Below are positions 47,314-60,114 of a stretch of 64,000 nt of DNA, piece after piece. Both the position numbers and the translations under genes were made by a program. Numbering within the stretch: position 1 is the stretch's first letter; every line of letters starts with the position of its first letter. Under the pieces are notes generated by a model. It was not told the DNA's origin. It searched no databases and worked only from the letters and a program-made list of their open reading frames with translations. This stretch comes from Butyriboletus loyo (taxonomy: Eukaryota; Basidiomycota; Agaricomycetes; Boletales; Boletaceae): the NCBI GenBank assembly GCA_038093515.1, contig JBBPSI010000022.1:124001-188000 (forward strand), written 5' to 3'.

Positions 47314-48777
47314 CATGTCTTTCTTTGGCACGGCCGCCGAAAAGGACATCGAGGTCACAGAGCCACCCTCGGATTCCATCTCCTCGCTCGCGTTTTCCTC
47401 TGCTGCTGACTACCTCGCTGTAGGCAGCTGGGATAACAATGTAGCTTGTTGTTTCTTCATAGCTCCCCAGCCATTGACCCGCGATCCAGGTCCGTTTGTA
47501 CGAGGTCGGTGCAGGTGGTCAGACACAGGGCAAGGCCATGTATGGCCATCAAGGACCCGTTCTCAGCGTTTGTTGGAACAAGGTGGGTCATAGATGATCC
47601 CCCGTCATTCATTTTCGTCCCAATCATTGCAAAGGAGGGCAATAAAGTGATCTCAGGCGGTGCAGACAACGCCGCACGCATGTTCGACATCACAAACGGC
47701 CAAACAACACAGGTCGCACAACACGATGCGCCAATAAAAGTCGTCAAGTGGATAGAAACACCACAAGGCGGCATTCTAGCCACCGGCAGTTGGGACAAGA
47801 CACTCAAGGTCCGCACACACCGCTATTGATCGCGAACTCGGCGCTGATCGAATCTTTTCATCGTCGGACAGTACTGGGACCTTCGTACGGCAACTCCTGT
47901 CGCCACAGTGCAATTACCGGAGCGTTGCTACACCATGGACGTGCAATATCCTCTCCTCGTCGTTGGCACTGCGGAGCGTCATATTCAAATATTCAATTTG
48001 ACAAATCCATCCTCAGCGTACAAGGTCCGTCATGATGTCACATGTCCAACTCCACCCCTTTAATATTGGCGCAGACCATAACATCTCCCTTGAAATGGCA
48101 GACGCGTGTAGTGTCCTGCTTCACCAATTCCTCGAGTAGCGGCTTCGCCGTCGGTAGCATCGAAGGCCGCGTGGCCATACAGTACGTCTCTGCCACGAGG
48201 ACTTTTCCCATAGTTGATGTGTCGTTTACACAGATACGTCGAGGACAAGGATAGCACGTGAGATTTCTCGCCAACCTGGAACTGCAAGCATCTGATATTC
48301 GTCACAGGAATAACTTTTCTTTTAAATGTCACCGCAGAGATCAGACCCCAAACGCAAAAGACCAATCATTGGTGTATGCTGTAAACGACATTTCATTCCA
48401 CCCTGTTCATGGAACTTTCTCTACCTGCGGTGCGTTTCACTCACCCACATTGCAGCGTGTTTTTACTCGTGGTTTCCATGAATAGGCTCCGACGGAACTA
48501 TTCATTTCTGGGACAAGGACGCGCGTACGCGGCTAAAGAGTATGGTTTAATGTACTGGACGTGTAGTGACCTGCTCTTACCCTTGTGTTCCGCAGCGTTC
48601 GAAGCTGGGCCCGGCCCGATCAGCGCCACAACATTTAACCGCAACGGCACGATCTTTGCGTATGCTGTCTCCTACGACTGGTCGAAGGGACACGGTGGAA
48701 TGACCCCGGGTCATCCAAACAAACTCATGTTGCATGCCTGCAAGGAGGAGGAGGTGAAGAGGCGACCAAAGAAGTAG
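47314..48777 (+). CDS. rae1: Rae1/Gle2 WD40 mRNA-export factor
   Basis: Nuclear-pore-associated beta-propeller that binds Nup98-type GLEBS motifs in mRNA export. It starts [20 protein letters not shown] and the first blade reads [20 protein letters not shown]. Spliced blades follow: [99 protein letters not shown] with [11 protein letters not shown], and [20 protein letters not shown] with W-S-K-G. The end is [10 protein letters not shown]. About seven introns. The GSWD, GSIEGRV and YDWSKG strings are diagnostic of Rae1. Confidence 0.94.
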
Positions 48778-49056
48778 ATGAAAATGTAGTCTTGCCAGTA
48801 AGCATATCTTAATGTTTGCTTGCTCAGTCGTCTTTGATGTACAATAATACCATCTTACTGCTGATTCTTGTCGTGGCTCTGCTTCGTTCTGCTGGACACA
48901 CTCGAGTGTTCATTTTCCTGGTTTTAGGTAGTTGGTCGGTTCAGCCTACACAACTTTAATTACAGCGCGTTGAAACGAACTACTGAGATGGTCTGTCAGA
49001 GTAATCCCTACGAGACACACGCCATAATAGACATAGAAGAGGGAGAAAAGAAAACG

Positions 49057-50508
49057 TCATGCATCTGCCCGCAGATACTTTGCAACAATCTCCGAGACGC
49101 GATCGTCGACTTGAGACAAGACCATGATCGTCTCATCCTGTCAATTCACGCAAAGCATATGACATTAGCCATCCGGAAAAAAAAAAGTCGTCTTGTGACG
49201 CTCACCCAGAGCTTGGTACAAAAGGCCTTGCCCTCGGGGGTGAATACGAAATTGCTCTCTTCAGTGACCTGGCAAGAGGACAGGTACCGGCCGTGCATTG
49301 AGCGTTCGTCACCAGCAACGGCAGCGTGGACGAGCGTCTTACTCCCTTCCTCTGTCGAACGCGCGCAAAACACGTTTCGAACTAGGGGAAAAACCCAACC
49401 CACGTACCACTTGTCCTCCATGGCACGAAAAAGGTTCGAGCGACAGTAACCCGGGTTCACCGTGCAGGCGACGACGGGAGTAGGGTCAGGGAGACGCGCC
49501 GCGAGCGCTCGAACGAAAATAACATCTAAAACTGGAGAACACGTCCACAACCAGTCAGCCATTTCGTTTTCTTGTTGGAATGGCGTATGCATGCACGACG
49601 TAGGTTTAGCTCACGTTTCGTGACATTGTAGCGAGCGACGCTTGATCATGTGTTTCGTCAATCATCAACGGTGGCACGTATGCACGACGATGACGGACCT
49701 GGAGCCGAATTTCTGACTGTTGACGGTTTCGAGGATGGAGGGCCACGTCTCCGAGTTTTTCAAGCTAGAAGCACCGAGATAATGCCCAACGCTCGACACG
49801 ACGACCAAGCGTGGCATGGAATCCACAGTAGAAGCGTTCACCAAGTACGGCAAGAGCAGGATGCTCAACAACGCAGTGGACAGATAGTTGACTTGCAACC
49901 TAACACGAACGAAAGGGGAGAATCACTCAGATGGAAAAGAAAACCCAGAAAAACGAAATCGCAGATGCGACATACATCACTTCCCAGCCATCCGGCGTCT
50001 GAGCGTAATCGGGACGAAACACGCCAGCGTTCGCAACGAGCGTGTTCAACATCCCATTCCCTTCCGCCGCGAACCGATCGGCAAACGAGCGTACGTTTCC
50101 AAACGAACCCAAGTCGAGCGGCCAGGCAGCCACTTTGGGACTCGCGATGCCGCCGCACGCGCTTGCGCTTGCGCCTGGATCAGCAGCTGCTCGCGCGAGG
50201 ATGGCTTCTCAAGTCAATACGAAATTCCCCAGTGCCCGTGTCAGCTCCTCTCTGAAACGACGTCGTTGGGATTTGACAATATGTACAAACCTACATTCCC
50301 GTGTCTGTTCACATTGGACAGAGTCTCTGCTCGTGGCGAGGAGCAACCTGGGCCACATCTTCGCGAGTTGTACGGAAGCTTCAAAACCCAGCCCGACGTT
50401 GGACCCGGTCACCATGAACGTCTTGGAGCCGACATCGTCGCTTGCTTTGGGTGGAGGGAGCGTCGACCGTTGCTCGCGGAAAAATTGACATAGGCTGAAC
50501 ACCGCCAT
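49057..50508 (-). CDS. short-chain dehydrogenase/reductase, retinol-dehydrogenase-like
   Basis: NAD(P)-dependent oxidoreductase with an N-terminal hydrophobic start (MAVFSLCQFFREQRSTLPPP). Cofactor motif FMVTGSNVGLGFEASVQLAK; NTLVANAGVF (NNAG equivalent); SRLVVVSSVGHY-like SMPRLVVVSSVGHY (catalytic Ser strand); catalytic RYNVTKLLDVIFVRAL with YxxxK, assembled across an intron; then VNPGYCRSNL. A final exon after an intron at about 49186-49140 gives DETIMVLSQVDDRVSEIV and ends at the TGA at 49057-49059. Five or six exons. Substrate unknown. Confidence 0.87.
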
Positions 50509-50720
50509 GTAGATGGGAAGCGAATGGAAAGAGTGAGCGCGAAAACGAGTCAAGGGTCAACCTTTGATTTCCCTGAGACGCTTCACAAGACATAGTGGAA
50601 CCGAAATCTGGGCCATTTGGGTATTGCTTTGATTACCATCTCGGATGTACAAAGAATCAGTTTCCGCGAAGCCAGCCCAGCCCGTTCTGTATGCTCCCAA
50701 CAAGGTGAAAGGACGTTCAA

Positions 50721-50791
50721 GGCGGGTTGGCGTAATGGTAACGCGCTAGTTTCCGGCGCTAGAGATTCTGGGTTCGAGTCCCAGGCCTGTC
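50721..50791 (+). tRNA. tRNA-Arg(CCG), intronless
   Basis: A complete 71-nt cloverleaf: acceptor GGCGGGT pairs with GCCTGTC (with G-U pairs), D-arm GCG/CGC around TAATGGTAA, anticodon stem CTAGT/GCTAG with loop TTCCGGC (anticodon CCG, reading CGG), five-base variable loop, and T-arm CTGGG-TTCGAGT-CCCAG. The internal B box GGTTCGAGTCC is canonical. Confidence 0.92.
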
Positions 50792-50793
50792 GC

Positions 50794-50798
50794 TTTTT
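50794..50798 (+). terminator. Pol III terminator of tRNA-Arg
   Basis: TTTTT begins three bases after the tRNA's last base. Confidence 0.8.
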
Positions 50799-50908
50799 GT
50801 GATTCTCTGTAGCTAGACTTGCATTCTTTACACTCGGTTCGTACTTACACCTACTAAGCCTACTCTTACACAACCTGAGCGACGGATGAATCCATACTCG
50901 TGTCACAA

Positions 50909-53900
50909 CTACACGTTTTCGAAGACAGGAGTCTTAAAGGTGCCATCAGGATCTAAAATGCGCAGTGAATCCCACAATTGTGCAACATGGATGTGACGTG
51001 GGCTTACCTCGCCCTTCGCGGTATATATATTCTTTATCCTTTACTGCGAGGTGCATGATGTGACTCGCTATCTCATGGGCCTCGGTCGCAACCTTGGTGT
51101 TGTGGAATGCTCCAGCACGCACAGCGGTTGCAGCCATATGATATCTCGAAACGTTGTTGCACAGCATCATCTTAAAACATCTCGTCAGTACGGGCTGACA
51201 AAGTATAACGAACAAAACGAACGTCAAAAGGAGATGTCGTGGTTCCTTCTTCTTGAAACCTATTCGCCGTCATTACCACATGAGACCCAGTCAGGAAAAT
51301 GCGGCAACTGACCCCCCAATTGTTATCCTTTCGATGTTGGGCCGACCTAGCAACAAACCCTTTAGCTCGATTGGGTAGCTGTGATAGTTGATGATGATCG
51401 GCCTATCCGGAGTGAAAAGCGAATCAAAATCTTCATTGCTGAGCGCGTGAGGATGACTTCCGGAGGGACCAAGGATCATTAGATCCGTCACATTCACGAC
51501 ACGTACACGGAGGGCTGGGCTTGTCTTGCGGAGAAGAGCTGCTGCTGCGATCACCTCGAACGTAACCTCTGTACCGATGCCAACGAGAACGCTGGACTAT
51601 TTGTTAAAAGCATACTACAAAAGCAAAGAATTCTCGTACACATCTGGATTCATTCCCTCGTCAACGCTTGCAAATTTCCAAACAGAGGCACCAGCCACGC
51701 AGTGCTTCACGGAAAAAATTAGTTACATATCATCCCAAAGCAACCAAAACACGTACACGGTCAGCCTCCTCCGGGCTAAGCCATACTGTGGTCGGCTGCT
51801 TACTACCAACCATGAGATTAATGTAGTTTTTGGCCCTCAAACAGTGCGCCATAGTAGAAAGAAAACAATTCGCGTCGGGTGGAAGGTAAACGCGTGCAAG
51901 TTTCGGTTTCAGGTTGAGTACAGCACCAATAAATGATGGGTTTTGGTGCGAAAAACCATTGTGCTCCTGCCTTGCCCAGGTGGAGGTCTCCAGGTAGTTG
52001 ACAGAGCCAACATCATTGCGCCAATTAGTCTCAAAAGCCTAAGCAATGAAGGTTGATGTATTGCAGAGACAAACCGACAATACGAACCATCTTTACAAAT
52101 TTGCTATATTGTACCATCATGGTGTGGATGATGCCTATGAAGGCTTCGTACGTTGGGAACAGGGCCGTCCTTCCTGTAAGTGTATACCCTTGAAGCATGC
52201 CTTGACAGGTATGTTCCGAGAGGATTTCGATAATGCGCCCTCCCTGAGCACGGCAAGCGACGTCCCACTGAAAGTTTCGTCCGGTAACGTCGAGTACAGC
52301 ATCGAGCTTGTTCGAAACTAGTTCGTCGGGGGAAAAAATCCTAAAGGTGGATGGATTACTGGCAACCAGGTCTAGGTTTCAGAAAAGAATGGGAGATGCG
52401 AGGCGCTCACTCTTTAATGATCTCACAAAGAAAGTTTCCTACAGTTTTCATGCAACTTGCCTCGCGTCCTCTTTGGACACTGGATGCCATCCAATTAGGA
52501 ACTGCCAGCGGCCTGTAAGCTGCATAAGCCTCCTTCCTACAGCCTAGCCTCTTCTCCTGGACATCAGGAATAATCTCTGTGATGTCATTCATGGGTGCGC
52601 CTTCAGTCTCCCCTTTTTTTGCGCTGTGGATAATGAAGAGTTCCTCGGGACGGTAGCTGGCCAACCAATCTTGTAGCATTCGGAGCTCTTCCTCCGACGT
52701 CTTGGCCTTGGGAAGAGGTACTTGGTGTGAACGGAATGAACCTTCTATAAATTCCCCATGTAGCTCTTTTGGACCCGACCAGCCTTTCGGTGTTCGTAAA
52801 ATCAGCATTGGCCAACGAGGCTTAACAATAGGATTCCCTGAGCGTGCTGCATGCTGAATACGGGAAATCTCGCCGAGGGCCCATTCCATAGCTCCAGCGA
52901 GATCTCTATCGATATTTTGCAAGTCGTCAATGATACAAACTTGATAGCCATAACCACTGAAGATGCGTCCATAAATGCGCCTGTTTAGGATGACGACATG
53001 CTAACCTGAACAGTGCAATCAACTCCTTATCGTCCATACATCCGAAGATGGTGCGCTCTGAAATCTTGAACCCATTGAGGTGTAGAATAGGGAGTACAGC
53101 GCCCGATTCTGCAGGATCGATATATTTGAATCCGTGCCATGCGGTTGCAGTAGGGCCAGTTTCTGCTTCTCCATCACCGACAACGCAGGCGACGACGAGG
53201 TTCGGATTGTCCATGGCAGCGCCAAATGACACGCTGAGAGCGTATCCCAACTCTCCGCCTTCATGGATAGAGCCAGGTGTCTCGGCGTTGATATGACTGA
53301 AATATGGGTCAGCTTCAAATAATGAAAATTATGTCGAGCTCGCCTTGGGAATCCTCCGGGCGTACTGAATTTTGTGATGAGCCTCGTCAAGCCAACTTTG
53401 TCACGAGAATAATGCGGCAAGAAATGTGCGAGTGATTCCTCCAACCAAAGACAGGAGAGAATGGCAGGTGCGCCGTGGCCTGTATTAGCGGTAAATAAAA
53501 TTCAGTACATGAGCCGAATACATTGAAAGAACAAAACTAACCTGGCCCAACGACAAGAAGGGCATCTATATTAGTCTTGTTGATGAGGCGATTCAGATGT
53601 GCATACACGAGGACGAGACCGGGACAAGTTCCCCAGTGTCCAAGCAGGCGAGGCTTGATGTCGTCCGAGGTGAGCTTTCTCTCGAGGAGAATATTATCTC
53701 TCAAGAAAATCATAGCTAACGACCGCAGGCCTGAGCATGAAAGGACGGAACAAACGAATAGGGGTTAATTACCAGCAGCGATGTAATTCGCGGCTCGCCT
53801 GAACCTGTGGAGAGAGGCGAGTTCGGCGGGAGTGATGACCGAGCCGGTGCCGGTTTGTGCGCGATAATCCAGCACAGAATCGGGGAGGTGGGACGGGTCA

Positions 53901-53938
53901 GCGGGCGGGTTGGGTTGAGCGAGACGCTGAGCAGGCAT
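50909..53938 (-). CDS. xfp: xylulose-5-phosphate/fructose-6-phosphate phosphoketolase
   Basis: Thiamine-diphosphate enzyme cleaving xylulose-5-P (or fructose-6-P) with phosphate to acetyl-phosphate plus an aldose phosphate. Start [21 protein letters not shown]-terminal domain: [73 protein letters not shown] and the ThDP-binding [22 protein letters not shown] and [20 protein letters not shown] follow. C-terminal parts: [59 protein letters not shown], and the final [17 protein letters not shown] block ending [14 protein letters not shown]. More than ten introns. No lesions seen. Acetate kinase at 38 kb supplies the next step. Confidence 0.93.
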
Positions 53939-54320
53939 TGTGTACACAGTTGGAGGTAGAAAAGAGAGATGGTGACCGCATACACGAATCGGACTGGCCC
54001 CTAAAATACTGCACAGCTCAGCGCTCAGCAAGTTGTCAGCATCTCATCGATACAATAACCCGACAAGTTACCCATATCTAAAATGAGCGTACCTACATAT
54101 GCACATCTGAACGTGCAACTTGTACTCAATCCCTGTTTGAGGGTCTGAGCGCGATACCTGCGAATAGATCGTCCAAGTAATACAATTATCGTCCGAAATC
54201 ACTACAAAGTCCACGATAGGGGGTCTGTGCAAAGAGTGACAATAGCTACCTCGAATATGAACGGTGTAAGCAAGTCCAACGGCCTTCATAACATTGGTAG
54301 CGACAGGGACTAAATGTTTG
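53939..54320. other. intergenic between phosphoketolase and peptidase
   Basis: Promoter side of xfp. No gene seen. Confidence 0.45.
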
Positions 54321-56687
54321 CTAGAATATCCATACACCTGTGCAGACGCCCACGAGTGAGATGCCCAGCGCAGCGACCGGCGCTCGGAGCGTCCGAACAC
54401 CACTCCACCCTGGAGGTACTCCGAGAACTACAGAGGGCACCGTGAGGCGATACGTGGATGTTACAAGCTGACCTTGGGCGTTGGTCGCAATTAGGGTATA
54501 TTGATCCGAAACCACCGGAAGCGCAGTTGCATCTATCGCGGGCGAAGCAAGCATCGGCAGGTACGTGCTAGTCGCGAGTTCCGAGTCAACAATTTCGCCC
54601 AAAGTCGCAGTGACGGAAGTGTTGAAGGCGTAAGGTGGCGTGGTATACGTTGGAGTTGCCAAGAGGTAGTTGGGTAGCGTGGTTGCTACGGTGGCAGACG
54701 CAGAGGAGAAGAATGACGCGAGGATACCAGAGGACTCGACAGGTGTCGAAGGGTTTGTGAGCGCGTACAAGCCAATCATCGGAGGTTGAACATAATCAAT
54801 GCCGAAGCTGTACAGGTGAGAGTGTGAATGCAAGGGAAAAAGCTCGTACTCTACCTCCAGACAGAATATACAGTGCGTAAGAACGGCGTTCCTAAAAAAG
54901 TCATTATAAAAGGTATTAGCAAGGAGCAGTGGTCATACTTACCAAGTTGCCAGTCGATGCCATCTGCGCTGGGTGGCGAAGCTTTCGGCCAAGATAAACA
55001 TAAGTCGGGATCACCTGCTGTAGGACCGATGAGATAGTCGGTAGGTTGTAGAACAAACGCAGTCCCATCTCTGCTACATTCATTAGCGGGAACCTATAGA
55101 AGGTGGCTGTCGCGTACCCAAATCTAAATGTCATGGTCGCAGATGAGCTGCAAAGGATCGCCCATTGTCCACCTGAGGATTATTCAGTCAGTCGTTAGAA
55201 TGTCCAGCAGTCTCTACTTACTCTCATCTACAAGCCGACTCTCAGGGAAGAGTGCAAACAGTCGCGTCACCTACGAAGGAGAGGTAAGTTCGATGATATA
55301 CATACCCCTACTCGAGATTACCCACATCTTGATAGGGTCCGTACAGTCCAGGGGTTCCTCTACGTAGATTCACTCTCAGCATGCCACATCCATAATCAGA
55401 TCCCACAACACTTACACGTCTAGAAGTGCAATCGAAGAATTTCCAGTTGGTCCGGGATACGTGGGTATCGGAGTTAGCGCACTCCCATTTACCTACCAGA
55501 AGGTGAGCAAATGTCAACTACCATTTCTCATGGTACATACCGCGAAGCCCGTCATGTGAATGGCCCAGTACATATATCCCGAGGTATTCGTCTGTGTTCC
55601 TACCGGAGAAAAGGGAACTACCTCATTCCAGACAATGTTGCTCGTATTCTGTACAACCGAGACATCGATAGCACCTGGAAGTTGTCGGTGGGTCCAATAA
55701 GCTTGTTGGTCAGTGTGACAGAATTGCCCCTCACCTAACGCAAGCGTTCCAGTCGAGTTTCGTGTCAAGAACAGTCCAAAAACAGGGTAGTCGAGTATGC
55801 CTTGTTGAGTCAAACTTGCGAGAAACGGTGGGGCTGCAAACCACAACCACCAATGGGTTCGGAAGCATCAACCTCACACACGAAATACGCACCATTTAGG
55901 ATAGATGCGTAAATTTCCGACAGTCGAGGAAACCCAAGCCCGAGAACGCCACTAATATCGTCAATGAGTGTGACATTCGAGTTCGTCACCACTCCTATGA
56001 ATTCGTCGGTTATTGAAATGCCACGATGAATCAGCGTGCTCACCGAAAGCTTGACTGGGCACCGTAACATTTGAGACCTCGATGGACTCCCTTGCAACAA
56101 ATCCTGATGCGCCTTGAGGAGTCCACGATGTCACTCAATGGCTCGACAGCAGAGACGCCGAGAAACACTTACTGGTGTCATCGGCATAACTGAGGCTGAA
56201 CGTGGTAGCGTTGTCATTGACCGAAACGAACGTCGGCGATGCATACGTTAATGGGTATTTTGGGACCGCCGAGCATGTTTTTGTGCTACAGGCTGTCGAG
56301 ACCAACCAAACTACCAAGCGACATCACTTTCGGCAGAGGCGAAGCATGTAAAGAATTCCGACGAACGGTCAGATGACCCGGTATCTATTGACGCGCGAAA
56401 GTTGATTTGGCCTGCTTGAATGATAGTATAGTAGGTACTTCGAGGAATGAGCGTGTCTGTTTCTGCCAGCTGCGAACGAGCGCTTACCCGTCGTCAGCTA
56501 ATGAGACAGACGAAATTCCGTTGCTGTTCGGCGCAGTACTGCTCGACTGAGATGCATTTGACGCTAGTTGGGCGAACTGCAAACTCGGTGGGGATATCGA
56601 TGACTTTGCTAAGGCTGTTCCCAGGTAAAGAGCAAGAGCGAATAAGGATGATGCTGAGAACGAGCGTGACATCCCAGTTCCTGCCAT
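54321..56687 (-). CDS. aspartic peptidase (A1 family), secreted or cell-surface anchored
   Basis: Start MAGTGMSRSFSASSLFALAL leads into a signal peptide (ALYLGTALAKS). First catalytic motif INFRASIDTGSSD joins LWLVSTACSTKTC across an intron. ADDT (flap region) and the ISGVLGLGFPRLSEI block follow. The second catalytic motif is made only after splicing: SSIALLDV joins GTPGLYGPYQDV, giving DVGTPG. Then RLFALFPESRLVDE, DGTAFVLQPTDYLIGP, CLSWPKASPPSADGIDWQLG and FLRTVYSVW. The C-terminus has a Ser/Thr-rich stalk and VAALGISLVGVCTGVWIF, a membrane helix that could act as anchor or GPI signal. About ten introns. Both Asp motifs are kept, so activity is plausible. Confidence 0.85.
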
Positions 56688-57146
56688 AGGCTATCCAACA
56701 TCCAACCGAGGCTCAAACCGAGGATAGTGAGTGGATGAAATAAGGTTTACCGTTTTGATCGACAATTGAGTGACGGTTGCCAGTGGCTACGGCTGGGGTA
56801 ATAAACGATGACCGTCGCGACCGACGGCGGTGACCGATGATAGGTCGATCGATTGGCATGGGGACGCTGACCTCAGTCAAAGGATGTCTAATGTCGCAGA
56901 GCAAGCCAGAGTGTTCGGAGTGTAGGAAGACAGGTATCCAGAAACACACATAACTACACGTGTAATACATCCAAAAATTCCAGAACGAACAGGGTCACAG
57001 GGGTAAAACGTACGCTGTAATAAGACGAGGTTGAAAAACGAAGGAGAAAGGAGAAGGAGTGACGGGGTATGGCAGAATGAATACGGCATAAGTAAAGAGA
57101 TCTTTGGCTACTCAAAGATAGGTCTAGAGTGTCCCGGGAGAATCGT
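56688..57146. other. intergenic, upstream of peptidase and 3' of RasGAP
   Basis: Both flanking genes are on the minus strand; the region is the peptidase promoter. No gene seen. Confidence 0.45.
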
Positions 57147-59932
57147 TCACCGCTTAGCGAAGACCTTTTTCAGGAGAGCAAGCACCTTCGGCACGTTCAG
57201 TTGAACATACTCCAGGTCCAGCAGATGCTTGTTATCTTTTTGCTGGTGGTTCGATTGAGTACTGCGTCAGATAGAAAGTACAAGGGAATACCTTCTCCAA
57301 TAGATCATCAATTTTCAGATCCATCTCAAGAATCGCTTTCTCCCGTCCTTTGTAGTGTAGTGAGATGATGAAGGTTCCGGGACTTGGTGATGTAATATTA
57401 AAGTAGATGTTCGGGCGGCTATAGCAGAGGGCCAGAGTCAGACAATAACACTCGTGGACTCACGAAACTCACCGATTGTCTGGGACGTTGCTCTCCACAA
57501 TGATTCCTTCCTTCTCTAACTGTGCATGAGTGAAGCGATAGGGACCAAGGACAACACTCCGCGAGGGCTTCCTCTCTCTCCCGCCAACGGTGACAACGCC
57601 GACACCTGTCGTGCTTCCCTTGTCCTTGGAAGCAGTTAAGCGAACGTTTTGCAGGTATGCCTTGTACTGTTCAAGTTGCGAACGCAAGTAGCTATTGTGA
57701 TCACAAATCGTTTTGTAGACGGCCTCCAGAGACTTGGTCTCTAGCAGCACCTTGTCGCGGAGATTACCCAAATGGACAAGTTCTGCAGCCACCTCTTCCT
57801 GCATGAGCTTGTAGCCGTCTGCCTGGTCAATGATCCTTAATTCCTCGAGCTCGCGTAGCATCTCCTTGACCTTGATACCCTTGCGCACAAGAGTGGCATC
57901 TTTAGTGGTCGCTGCGCGTTCCGCTAGCGCTGAGAGATTGTAGGGCCGCTTTTCGGTAGCATGGGGGAGAGAACGTATGAGTTGAACGAGGATGGACTTT
58001 GTCTCCATGTATAGCATGTCACTCTGGGAGATCGAGTCCATAAGTGCCGTGTGGAGGTCTTGGACAGGAGTCTCCCATCGACTGTATAGGTTCAATTCAA
58101 TAGTGCGATTCTCTTTACGAGGGACCTGAGATGGAGCAGGGCCAAGTTCATCGGTAAGAATACGTAGATGCTGTTTGTCATTCGGTGACTGCACGGTGCT
58201 AAGTGATGAAATTCTATCCAACAGTCAAACTACTCACCAGGGTTTCGATATGCTGCAAGATCAATGCATGGGTGTTGTACAGTTCATTCATAGTAATGTG
58301 GATCGTAAGATCCTTCTTGGAGAGTGCCATGTATTGGTCCATCTGTGAAAACGTTACCAAAAAGCCCGAGTGCCAATCAAAGGATCACGCACCTCCAGAG
58401 TGTCATAGAAATCGCCAACCTCGCACAGGCTATTGAGGAATTGGTTGATCCGTGCTTTATTATTCTCAACGAACGGATTCAACGTGATCATGTAGGCCTC
58501 CTTTGCATAAGATGGCTTGTTCGCGAGGTTCTGGAGCATCTTTGCTATCTATAGAATGCGAGGTTAAGAGATATCCGCAATGCATATTCCCAACGACGGC
58601 TCACTAGTGTCAACGTCCGCCGAGGATGTTTAGCGGGTACACCATCAACTAACATGTACGCCTGGGGCGTAACGATCGCCGGATTGATGAAGCGCAGGAA
58701 GAAGAAACCACCTATAAGAGAGCAAATGGCGTAATCTGTGGCCTCTGGATATTTCCGCTGTTGATCACTGTCAGAAGGCAGGAACTATCATGAGGAAAGC
58801 TATCATACGCGAGTCAGACTTCTGATTTGTTTGCAAATCCACCGAATGCCGTAGGGAACACTTTCCATGCTCTCGATGATGGTGACAAGGAAACTGTTGG
58901 CGATCTCCATTAACATGGTGAGTCGAGGGGCGATGATCGCTTGAACGTCAGCGTTTTCTGCCGCAACTTCGGGAGGAACGCCACGGGGAAGATTCGGGGG
59001 TAATGTGCCGGTCTCTTCCTCGATTTGATTAATCATTTGCTCGTAAACCTAGTTCAAAGTATTGGTTGAAGAGGGAAACGCTAATGAAAGACCAACTCAC
59101 CTTTACGGGGTTTATCTCGAGATTGAGATCCTTGTGTTCTATGAGACTGTTGATACGCTCTGCGAGAACTCCCTTAAGGTAGCTTTGACCTGGACCTCGA
59201 CGAGTGTAAGTGGTCATCATGCGGGAGACAGGCGTGTTGGCTCGCAGTAGGGAACCAAATTCTGTGGCAGTCTCGAACTGAGCGGACAGTACGGACTGGA
59301 ACATGGTAAGGAGTAAATGCTCCTCGCGACTCTCGTACTGGTTGCCATAGAGAGTGAACATTACAGTCTGGAGAAGAGTGTCAATTTCAGACAAGCTGAC
59401 GAGTCGACAGAGGTTGGCGATATGACGGGGTTCGGATTGAAGGAGGAAAAAAAGATTTGAATACTGCTGGAGCTTGCGATCATCGGGATAATGACCCTCG
59501 GTTGGATCGACATCTTCCAGTGTCCGTTCGACTTCACGTTGCTAGAGCGTGGATGTGGATGAGACATGGTGGGGGAACGACAAAGAATGTGCGGACGCAC
59601 TTCATCGGCTGCCATCCGGTTCTGGATGAGAAGGGCTATCCGCGAGTCAAGGTAGCGGACGTCCCGCTCAAGGACAAAGTTTTTCTTTGACTGGACAGAA
59701 ATCTTTCCCTTGAGATCTCGCAAGCGTTTCTGGGCTGTTTGGAAGAAATGAAAAGGGAGATGGGGTAGGTGGATATGAACGAGCACGGACCTCTTGCCAA
59801 ATCATCCTCGACTTCGACATCCTGCTCTGCAGCCATGCTAAACAAGGCGGTCACGCTGTAGCGGTTGTTGTTTCTGTTCGTGAGCCGCCTGCCCATTGCG
59901 GAGACGGACGAGGACTGGTCGACGTAGGACAT
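57147..59932 (-). CDS. gap1: Ras GTPase-activating protein, Gap1/Sar1 (IQGAP C-terminal) type
   Basis: Turns Ras off by stimulating GTP hydrolysis. Start [20 protein letters not shown] short N-terminal helix region ([20 protein letters not shown]) precedes the RasGAP domain: [20 protein letters not shown], the arginine-finger segment [20 protein letters not shown], and the [17 protein letters not shown] signature. [18 protein letters not shown] comes next and a RasGAP C-terminal domain (helical, with [13 protein letters not shown]) completes the protein, ending [19 protein letters not shown] in a last exon after 57.26 kb. This order, without calponin or IQ motifs, matches S. pombe Gap1 rather than full IQGAPs. 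A likely partner is the Ras at 6 kb. Confidence 0.92.
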
Positions 59933-60114
59933 GGTGAGAGGGGGGGTGGAAGATGAGTAAAAGGGCCCGAGAGGAGTTTGGAACGAAGGGTTCCGAGTTT
60001 GAACGAAACGTCTGCGATACGGGGACCAGGAGAGCAAGGGGGAGGAGGAGGAGGACAACAAACCAACCAGTGGCGGAGGTGAGAAACGGGTGGCGCGACA
60101 AGACTTGTGTCAAG
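59933..60114. promoter_or_regulatory. shared divergent promoter, gap1 / palA
   Basis: Only 182 bp between the two starts. CT/GGA-rich tracts (ggaggaggagg near 60040) occur; no TATA box seen. Confidence 0.5.

Noticed and set aside
51526..52547. Plus-strand frames within the phosphoketolase gene
   Set aside because: Antisense to exons that encode clear phosphoketolase blocks.
55300..55430. Apparent loss of the second catalytic Asp in the aspartic peptidase (frame reads LRRGTPG)
   Set aside because: That frame runs through an intron; splicing at gtaagt..cgtag gives LLDVGTPG with the Asp intact.
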